From an uncultured Clostridia bacterium (lineage in GTDB: Bacteria > Bacillota > Clostridia > TANB77 > CAG-508): a stretch of DNA of 8,396 nucleotides. Location of the stretch: contig CALYAH010000114.1 in NCBI GenBank assembly GCA_944393455.1, positions 1 to 8,396 of the forward strand, given 5' to 3'. The notes under the pieces were generated by a model. That model was not told where the DNA came from. It did not search any database and worked only from the letters and a program-made list of their open reading frames with translations. Shown piece after piece: positions 1 to 4,649 of the stretch (its first letter is position 1; every line of letters begins with the position of its first letter). Position numbers and translations under genes: made by a program.

Positions 1-5
1 GATTG

Positions 6-293
6 CTAAAATGAAAGCATAAGAAAAAAGACTACCTTTGATAACTTTTTTCCAATTCTAATTTTTTCTTCATCACCAAAGCTGAACTTCTTCATAAATA
101 TACCACTTCCAACAGCAACAGCAGCCGCAGGAGTCGAAAGTTTTAAAATCCAACCTTCAATACTTTCAAATGCGGAGTTGAGTTTTGTTATAATTTGTGG
201 GTCTCCCCAAGCAAAAGTAAAACTAGATAGACAATTGACTAATATAAAAGAAAGTATAAAAATGAAAATTAAATAAAAAAGTTTTTTTCTCAA
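6..293 (-). CDS. VirB2/TrbC-like conjugative pilin subunit, 3' end probably frameshifted
   Basis: This is a small secreted membrane protein that would act as the pilin-like subunit of a conjugative type IV secretion system. It has a basic start (RKK), a long hydrophobic signal segment, a likely signal-peptidase site after FTFA, then a first membrane helix (LKLSTPAAAVAVGSGIFM), a charged turn (KKFSFGDEEKIRIGKK) and the beginning of a second helix. This layout and the GDEEK-type turn match Firmicutes TrbC/VirB2 proteins. An ATG at 302 lies directly against the AAGGA at 303-307, so the TTG at 293, nine bases downstream of it, is the better start (95 residues). The frame stops at TAG (6-8) about ten residues into the second helix. 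The overlapping frame continues hydrophobically (SYAFILAI) to the window edge, so an indel in the T6 run (24-29) is suspected. It lies 55 bases after the coupling-protein gene and is probably co-transcribed with it. The family call is by layout only. Confidence 0.6.
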   Translation of the reverse strand: MRKKLFYLIFIFILSFILVNCLSSFTFAWGDPQIITKLNSAFESIEGWILKLSTPAAAVAVGSGIFMKKFSFGDEEKIRIGKKLSKVVFFLMLSF

Positions 294-302
294 ATAAATC
301 AT

Positions 303-307
303 TCCTT
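303..307 (-). promoter_or_regulatory. Ribosome-binding site that decides the pilin start
   Basis: On the minus strand AAGGA abuts the ATG at 302 with no spacer, which should not support initiation there. It lies nine bases before an in-frame TTG at 293, a normal distance. This favours TTG as the start of the pilin gene. Confidence 0.5.
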
Positions 308-348
308 ATATTTATTTGGATTTTTAAATAAGGTAAATCCATAAACTT

Positions 349-2070
349 TTAGTCTTTAAAATATGGAAACATTTTTAATTTCTTTGGTGGATAAATTTTG
401 TTTCCATCTGACAAAAAAGTAAGGGCGGTAAATGTTTCTAAATTCTGCGTAAAAAAATTAGATTCATATATATAGTCGTTTTGTGTATAAGTGCTAAATG
501 TTTCAGATATGTTTGAGTTTTCAGAATTTAAAGTATTTGTTATATAGCTAAAGTTTGTTTCTCGAGCGCTTTCAGAAACACTTTTAGATATTCTTTCTTT
601 TTCTTCTTTCCCTAGTTGTTTTTGAGCTTCTTCAATAGTAAAAGTATCATCGGTGCGAAACCAGATTTTGTTAATTAAGTTTTGGGTAATTACCTTTACA
701 AAAGAATCTTCTTTTAAAGTTGTTTTTAAAGATGAATAGCTTTGAGTACTTACAATATTAATACATTTTGCTTCTCTACTTAGCGAAAAAAATTCACCAT
801 CTGTTTTACTAGCAAATTTATCATATTCGTCACAAATAAAAGCTGAAGGCTTAGATATACCTTTAGAAAGATTATTAATAATTTCTGCTTGAAAATCTAG
901 TTTAAGATATGTTGCTATTATTCTAGAAAGCATGCTATATTCAGCGATATTCATATTTAAAACAACACTTTTTCCGGATTTTAGTACATCATTAAAACCA
1001 GAAAATGTTAGTTTTTCTTTAGAAGAACAAAATGTGGACATAACGTCAAAGTCAGAGACAAAAACATTTGTAATTCTAGTTATTTCAGATATTAGAATGT
1101 TTTTAGTTCTGGAGTCTAAATTTTTAAATTCTTTTTCAAAAAAATCTAAACTCGCATTTAGCTCATAAATCTGTTGTTTATTAAACTTATAATTAATAAA
1201 TAGACTTCTTAAAACTTCAATTTTTTCTTGATAATAATTTGGAGATGTGATTAATTTATGCAATTCTAAAAAAGTTACATAACCGTTATTATAAAGTCTA
1301 CAAAGTTTAATACATTCACAAAGAACTTGTTCTGCTTTATCAAGCCAATAAGACTCTGTATTGTTTTCTGCAAAAAGTAGTAAAATTGTTTTTAAACGAT
1401 TGGCCAAAACTTGTGGCTTTAAATTAGGTTTATGCAAGGGGTTATAAAACACATTAGAATTTAATTGTATTATAATTAAGTCTTTTTCTAAATCATATTT
1501 TTCAGTGTATTTTCTTATTTGATTACAGTAATTTCCTTTTACATCTAGAATAAGCATGCCAAGTTTAGAGTTATGATGATTATAGTTATATTCTAATAAT
1601 TGACGTGTAAAGGGGTACATTGCACTAGAGGTTTTTCCTGATCCAATTGTTCCTGTGATTAAAAAATTTTGATATAAACCAGCTTCTGGAATATACAAAT
1701 TAGAATTTGAAGTTTCGTCAAATCCAACTAATAATTGTAAAGAATCTATGAAATTTTTGGGGTGAGTTTTAATATTAGATTTTTTATTATATGTTTTGGA
1801 TGTATGGAATCGACTAAACAAATTTGAAATAATTCTTACATAAATAAAATTACTAATAACGAAGTTAGAAAAAATAAAAACAAAGATATAAGTAATTTTA
1901 ATATATTTCCAAAGTTGTGGATTTTTAGAACAAATGTCAAAAGGATGAATGCCATAAGGAATAATAATTTCTTCTGAGGTGTAAATAGGATAAAAAGTTT
2001 TTATGGTTAAAATGCCAGACAACACAAAAAATATGATAGAAAATATAATTCTTTTTCTATTTTTTAGAAT
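349..2070 (-). CDS. VirD4/TraG-family type IV coupling protein (conjugative DNA-transfer ATPase)
   Basis: This inner-membrane hexameric ATPase would link the relaxase-DNA complex to a type IV secretion channel during conjugation. Counting from the ATT at 2070 (573 residues), two N-terminal membrane helices lie near residues 8-24 and 54-78. A Walker A motif (GTIGSGKTS) is near 140, and a Walker B strand (LGMLILDVKG) is near 170-179. The acidic ICDEYDKF motif is near 412-419, followed by the STQS motif and the FRTDD region of the TraG/TraD C-terminal (TraM-recognition) domain. The first ordinary start codon, GTG at 2025, has no Shine-Dalgarno and cuts the first helix. AAAGGAGG at 2078-2085 sits seven bases before the in-frame ATT and gives the expected basic start plus complete helix (LKNRKRIIFSIIFFVLSG). 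The gene is followed by a pilin gene, so it belongs to a conjugative element running left out of the window. The family is certain; the start is less so. Confidence 0.9.
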   Translation of the reverse strand: MLKNRKRIIFSIIFFVLSGILTIKTFYPIYTSEEIIIPYGIHPFDICSKNPQLWKYIKITYIFVFIFSNFVISNFIYVRIISNLFSRFHTSKTYNKKSNIKTHPKNFIDSLQLLVGFDETSNSNLYIPEAGLYQNFLITGTIGSGKTSSAMYPFTRQLLEYNYNHHNSKLGMLILDVKGNYCNQIRKYTEKYDLEKDLIIIQLNSNVFYNPLHKPNLKPQVLANRLKTILLLFAENNTESYWLDKAEQVLCECIKLCRLYNNGYVTFLELHKLITSPNYYQEKIEVLRSLFINYKFNKQQIYELNASLDFFEKEFKNLDSRTKNILISEITRITNVFVSDFDVMSTFCSSKEKLTFSGFNDVLKSGKSVVLNMNIAEYSMLSRIIATYLKLDFQAEIINNLSKGISKPSAFICDEYDKFASKTDGEFFSLSREAKCINIVSTQSYSSLKTTLKEDSFVKVITQNLINKIWFRTDDTFTIEEAQKQLGKEEKERISKSVSESARETNFSYITNTLNSENSNISETFSTYTQNDYIYESNFFTQNLETFTALTFLSDGNKIYPPKKLKMFPYFKD

Positions 2071-2077
2071 AAAAAAG

Positions 2078-2085
2078 CCTCCTTT
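2078..2085 (-). promoter_or_regulatory. Strong Shine-Dalgarno positioned for an ATT start
   Basis: AAAGGAGG on the minus strand is a near-perfect ribosome-binding site. Seven bases after it comes ATT (2070-2068), in frame with the coupling protein, while the next standard start (GTG, 2025) is over 50 bases away. The frame stays open upstream to a TAA at 2104-2106. Confidence 0.6.
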
Positions 2086-2421
2086 ATTTAAAATTTTTCT
2101 TTTTTAGTTTTAATTTGGAACCTTGCATATTATGAAATAAAATTATATCTATAAAAGTATATAATGAATATAATGTGATAAAAAGATATATAATAAAGGT
2201 TATGAAATAAAAATTAATTAAATCAGAAATAACATCACCGCCTTACAATTTTTACCATCATACAACAAAATTTTGAATTTGTCTATACTTTTATTAAAAT
2301 TTATGGTAAAATTTATATGTTAATAGTTAAAGCTTGAAAATATATGTATAAATATTTAAGAATTAGGCTAGATAATAACTATTATGAATAGGAAAAGATT
2401 GTAAAAAAGGAGGAATAAAAA
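2086..2421. other. AT-rich intergenic region between the conjugation genes and DUF1858
   Basis: About 335 bases with no supportable gene on either strand. It holds the upstream region of the leftward coupling-protein gene, for which I see no convincing promoter, and the leader of the rightward DUF1858 gene. A 13-base direct repeat, TTATGAAATAAAA, occurs at 2130-2142 and 2200-2212, 70 bases apart. An extended -10 motif lies at 2304-2312. If the conjugative element ends in this window, this stretch is the most likely place for the junction, but no attachment-site repeat or integrase is present to prove it. Confidence 0.5.
2304..2312 (+). promoter_or_regulatory. Possible extended -10 promoter of the DUF1858 gene
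   Basis: TGGTAAAAT matches an extended -10 element and resembles those before the SDR and VanW genes. There is no good -35: TTGTCT at 2279-2284 is 22 bases away. It would leave a leader of about 100 bases before the gene. Confidence 0.35.
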
Positions 2422-2607
2422 ATGGAATTTAATAAAGACACAAAAATTGGTGAGATATTAGAAAAAGCACCAGAAAAAGCAGAAATATTATTAGAAATGG
2501 GAATGCATTGCTTAGGATGTCCAGCTTCACAAATGGAAACATTAGAAGAAGCGTGTGGAGTGCATGGAATTGATGTAAATGAAGTTGTTGAAAAGTTAAA
2601 TGCATAA
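2422..2607 (+). CDS. DUF1858 redox-disulfide domain protein
   Basis: A 61-residue cytosolic protein that is a single DUF1858 domain (the 'hybrid cluster protein-associated redox disulfide' family). The family start is visible in the FNKDTKIGEILEKAPEKAEIL segment, and the hallmark CxxC is MHCLGC (Cys30, Cys33) with the following PASQMETLEEAC. The two cysteines probably form a redox-active disulfide or bind a metal; the exact substrate of this family is not known to me. A third cysteine is at residue 45. The ATG is well placed after AAGGAGG at 2407-2413. It is a stand-alone gene, with no hybrid-cluster protein gene in the window. No clear terminator follows it, so some read-through into the tRNA operon is possible. 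Confidence 0.88.
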   Translation: MEFNKDTKIGEILEKAPEKAEILLEMGMHCLGCPASQMETLEEACGVHGIDVNEVVEKLNA

Positions 2608-2666
2608 AAAAATATGTAAAAATATAAAGACTTCAAGAAAAAAACACAAAAAATACAATTTTTTTT

Positions 2667-2688
2667 CACAAATGTATTGACATTTGTG
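2667..2688. repeat. Perfect 9-bp inverted repeat over the tRNA-operon -35 box
   Basis: CACAAATGT and its exact complement ACATTTGTG are separated by ATTG. The -35 hexamer TTGACA (2677-2682) lies within it. It is not followed by a T-run on either strand, so it does not look like a terminator. An operator is the simplest reading, but this is inference. Confidence 0.5.
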
Positions 2689-2705
2689 GAAAAATATTGT
2701 AAGAT
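2677..2705 (+). promoter_or_regulatory. Promoter of the tRNA Lys-Glu-Thr operon
   Basis: A perfect -35 TTGACA (2677-2682), a 17-base spacer and -10 TAAGAT (2700-2705) put the start of transcription about 25 bases before tRNA-Lys. This is a strong vegetative-type promoter, as expected for stable RNA. Confidence 0.75.
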
Positions 2706-2735
2706 ATAAAAGCGTTGTGAGTTTCACATTTATGT

Positions 2736-2811
2736 GGGCTATTAGCTCAGGTGGTAGAGCACTTGACTTTTAATCAAGTTGTCCCGCGTTCGAGTCGCGG
2801 ATAGCTCACCA
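2736..2811 (+). tRNA. tRNA-Lys (UUU)
   Basis: A 76-base cloverleaf. The acceptor stem GGGCTAT pairs with ATAGCTC (one G-T pair). The anticodon stem CTTGA/TCAAG encloses loop CTTTTAA with anticodon TTT. The T-arm is CCGCG-TTCGAGT-CGCGG. Discriminator A and an encoded CCA follow. It is the first gene of a three-tRNA operon. Confidence 0.97.
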
Positions 2812-2847
2812 AAAGAACTAAATAATTTGAATATTATTTAGTTCTTT
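2812..2847 (+). repeat. Perfect 15-bp hairpin between tRNA-Lys and tRNA-Glu
   Basis: AAAGAACTAAATAAT and its exact complement are separated by a six-base loop (TTGAAT). The hairpin starts right after the CCA of tRNA-Lys and ends eight bases before tRNA-Glu. The 3' arm finishes TTCTTT with no further T-run, so it could be a weak terminator that lowers downstream tRNA expression, or a structure guiding processing of the precursor. Confidence 0.6.
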
Positions 2848-2855
2848 GTATATAT

Positions 2856-2930
2856 GGCCCGTTGGTCAAGCGGTTAAGACACCGCCCTTTCACGGCGGAG
2901 ACATGGGTTCGATTCCCGTACGGGTCACCA
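2856..2930 (+). tRNA. tRNA-Glu (UUC)
   Basis: A 75-base cloverleaf. Acceptor GGCCCGT pairs with ACGGGTC (one G-T pair). Anticodon stem CCGCC/GGCGG holds loop CTTTCAC with anticodon TTC. The T-loop is TTCGATT, followed by discriminator A and an encoded CCA. Second gene of the tRNA operon, only 13 bases before tRNA-Thr. Confidence 0.97.
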
Positions 2931-2943
2931 ATTTTAATATTAT

Positions 2944-3020
2944 GCCACTTTAGCTCAGTTGGCCAGAGCACCGCACTTGTAATGCGGGGGTCCTCAGTTC
3001 GAATCTGAGAAGTGGCTCCA
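2944..3020 (+). tRNA. tRNA-Thr (UGU)
   Basis: A 77-base cloverleaf. Acceptor GCCACTT pairs with AAGTGGC. Anticodon stem CCGCA/TGCGG holds loop CTTGTAA with anticodon TGT. The T-arm is CTCAG-TTCGAAT-CTGAG, followed by discriminator T and an encoded CCA. Last gene of the operon, directly followed by a terminator. Confidence 0.97.
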
Positions 3021-3026
3021 TTTAAA

Positions 3027-3070
3027 GGTCAGTAGTTTTGAGATAGCTCTTAATTATTGGCTTTTTTTTT
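3027..3070 (+). terminator. Rho-independent terminator of the tRNA operon
   Basis: The arms 3027-3042 and 3047-3062 pair over about 14 of 16 positions, with a 2x2 T-T internal loop and several G-U pairs, around loop ATAG. A run of nine Ts (3062-3070) follows. Confidence 0.75.
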
Positions 3071-3097
3071 GCATTATATAAAAAAAGATGGTAAAAT
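3069..3097 (+). promoter_or_regulatory. Promoter of the SDR gene
   Basis: -35 TTGCAT (3069-3074), 17-base spacer, -10 TAAAAT (3092-3097) with an extended TGG just before it. The -35 box begins in the last Ts of the preceding terminator, so the two signals overlap. The predicted start is about 35 bases before the ATG. Confidence 0.6.
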
Positions 3098-3138
3098 AAA
3101 GTGGGAAAAGATAAATATAAAATAAAAAGGAGAAAATT

Positions 3139-3870
3139 ATGAAAAAAATTGCTATTGTAACAGGAGCTTCTAGAGGAATTGGAAGAGAAATAGCTAAAAC
3201 ACTAGCAAGAAAAAATATACAAGTAATAGCAAATTACAATAAATCAGAAGAAGCAGCAAATAATCTAAAAAATGAATTAAAAGAAGAGGATATAGAAATC
3301 GATATCAAAAAAGCGGACGTTTCAAGAAGAGAAGAAGCAAAACAATTAGTAGAATATACCTTAAAAAAATACGGAAGAATAGATATATTAATAAATAATG
3401 CAGGAATATCAGAATATAAATTATTCACGGATGAAACAGATGAAGATTGGAATAAAGTAATTAATACAAATTTGTATTCAGCATTTGCTATGTCACAAGA
3501 AGTAATTCCTAGTATGATACATAATAAACAAGGTTGCATTATTAATATTTCATCTGCTTGGGGAGTCGTAGGAGGAGCTTTAGAAGTTATTTATTCTGTA
3601 TCAAAAGCTGGAATAGATGGGCTTACGAAAGCATTAGCAAAGGAATTAGGACCATCTAGTATAAGAGTTAATTCTATTGCACCTGGAATGATTGATACAC
3701 AAATGAATTCTAATTTTAATGCCGAAGAAATAAAACAAATTGAAGATGAAATTCCACTAGGAAGAGTAGGGAATCCAAGAGATATTGCTAGATGTATAGA
3801 ATGGTTAATAGAAGATGAATATACAACAGGTCAAATCATTTCCGTAAATGGTGGTTGGATTATAACATAA
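3139..3870 (+). CDS. Short-chain dehydrogenase/reductase, FabG/YmfI-like
   Basis: A 243-residue classical SDR, cytosolic and NAD(P)H-dependent. The Rossmann cofactor motif TGASRGIG is at residues 8-15, with NNAG at 86-89, the conserved Asn of NTN at 110, catalytic Ser at about 139, and YSVSK giving Tyr152 and Lys156. The C-terminus has the usual GQIISVNGGW. The length is typical of FabG. No fatty-acid synthesis genes surround it and it is a single-gene unit with its own promoter and terminator, so it is probably not the main 3-oxoacyl-ACP reductase. The sequence style (SEYKLFTD, WGVVGGALEV, GMIDTQMN) recalls clostridial proteins annotated as elongation factor P 5-aminopentanone reductase (YmfI). 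That is recollection, not proof. The start is supported by AAAAAGGAG seven bases upstream. SDR membership is certain; the substrate is not. Confidence 0.92.
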   Translation: MKKIAIVTGASRGIGREIAKTLARKNIQVIANYNKSEEAANNLKNELKEEDIEIDIKKADVSRREEAKQLVEYTLKKYGRIDILINNAGISEYKLFTDETDEDWNKVINTNLYSAFAMSQEVIPSMIHNKQGCIINISSAWGVVGGALEVIYSVSKAGIDGLTKALAKELGPSSIRVNSIAPGMIDTQMNSNFNAEEIKQIEDEIPLGRVGNPRDIARCIEWLIEDEYTTGQIISVNGGWIIT

Positions 3871-3902
3871 AAAACGATAATAATTAATTATTATCGTTTT
3901 TT
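3869..3902. terminator. Bidirectional terminator between SDR and CBM genes
   Basis: A perfect 34-base palindrome with CG pairs near the ends (ACGATAAT.../...ATTATCGT) and T-runs on the 3' side in both directions. It starts within the stop codon of the SDR gene and lies 17 bases from the end of the convergent gene, so it can serve both. Confidence 0.85.
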
Positions 3903-3919
3903 TATAATTATTTTATATA

Positions 3920-4396
3920 TTAATCATTACTATTATCTGTTACTTTTCTCTTATAATTTCCAGAAATTAATTTTGGTAGATAAGTTATTATTTTGTATAC
4001 AGCTAAACGAACTTTTTTGCTCCATAAATAAGATCTTCTTAATTTTTTAGCAGATCCTAAAGATACGGGTTCATCTTCTAAAACCAATAATTCATTTTGA
4101 ATTTTTTCTAATGGGAATATATAGTTTTTACCATCGTTATTATCCCAATTTTCATTTTCGTTTCTAAAACAGAAATTAAAAGTTTCCCCTTCCAATAAAT
4201 TAATTTCAGCTTGGAATCCTAATTCTGTTTTTTCCATTTTTATATCTGTTACATTGTCCCAATTAGAACCAAATCCATAATGAATAAAAACTTCATTAGA
4301 AGAATCTTGAAAAAGTTTACCTATATAAGAAATCTTAATCTTACTATTTTCCACTAATTTGTCTGTATTAAAAAATATATTTTTAGTTAACTCCAT
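3920..4396 (-). CDS. Cytosolic CBM25/CBM53-like starch-binding module protein
   Basis: A 158-residue protein whose residues 18-97 look like a single starch/glycogen-binding module. KISYIGKL starts the first strand, VFIHYGFGSNWDNVTDIKM is the typical core, and FNFCFRNENENWDNNDGKNY is the C-terminal half with the conserved Trp, Asn and Asp residues of CBM25/53. There is no signal peptide and no catalytic domain. The last 40 residues are basic (KKLRRSYLWSKKVRLAVYK, then SGNYKRK) and may form an amphipathic helix. It might bind intracellular glycogen or a cell-associated glucan, but the partner is unknown. The start is supported by AGGGAGAG about 8 bases upstream. The gene is monocistronic and shares a terminator with the convergent SDR gene. 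The module call is from motif recall. Confidence 0.75.
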   Translation of the reverse strand: MELTKNIFFNTDKLVENSKIKISYIGKLFQDSSNEVFIHYGFGSNWDNVTDIKMEKTELGFQAEINLLEGETFNFCFRNENENWDNNDGKNYIFPLEKIQNELLVLEDEPVSLGSAKKLRRSYLWSKKVRLAVYKIITYLPKLISGNYKRKVTDNSND

Positions 4397-4432
4397 TTAA
4401 TTTCTCTCCCTTATTTATCTTTTGCTGTCAAC

Positions 4433-4461
4433 ATTATAATATTAAATTCTACAATGTTCAA
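4433..4461 (-). promoter_or_regulatory. Promoter of the CBM protein gene
   Basis: On the minus strand, -35 TTGAAC (4461-4456), a 17-base spacer and a perfect -10 TATAAT (4438-4433). Transcription would start about 30 bases before the ATG at 4396. Confidence 0.7.
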
Positions 4462-4589
4462 GTATTTTTTTAAAAAAAGTTATAAAATTTGAAAAAAATA
4501 TTTACTATGTCATAAACTAAAACGGTAAACATACGATTAAATAGGGGATTTATTCCATTTTTTGAGGTGTTAAAAAAATATAAAATATA

Positions 4590-4618
4590 TTGTAAAAAAA
4601 ATGACTTTATGGTAAGAT
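4590..4618 (+). promoter_or_regulatory. Promoter of the VanW operon
   Basis: -35 TTGTAA (4590-4595), 17-base spacer, extended -10 TGG-TAAGAT (4610-4618). It lies about 25 bases before the AAGGGGAAG ribosome-binding site of the VanW gene and is divergent from the CBM gene promoter. Confidence 0.6.
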
Positions 4619-4649
4619 TTAAATAGAAAAACATAGAAGGGGAAGTTTT

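Noticed and set aside
932..1168. Open frame on the plus strand inside the coupling-protein gene.
   Set aside because: It lies opposite a strongly conserved ATPase region and shows no ribosome site or recognisable domain.
2130..2212. 13-base direct repeat TTATGAAATAAAA at 2130 and 2200 as possible att or iteron sites.
   Set aside because: Only two AT-only copies in very AT-rich DNA, with no integrase or replication gene beside them. Chance is a sufficient explanation.
2640..2666. A-run and T8 run after DUF1858 as a terminator.
   Set aside because: Any stem would be A-T pairs only around ATACAAT with no GC core, too weak to call.
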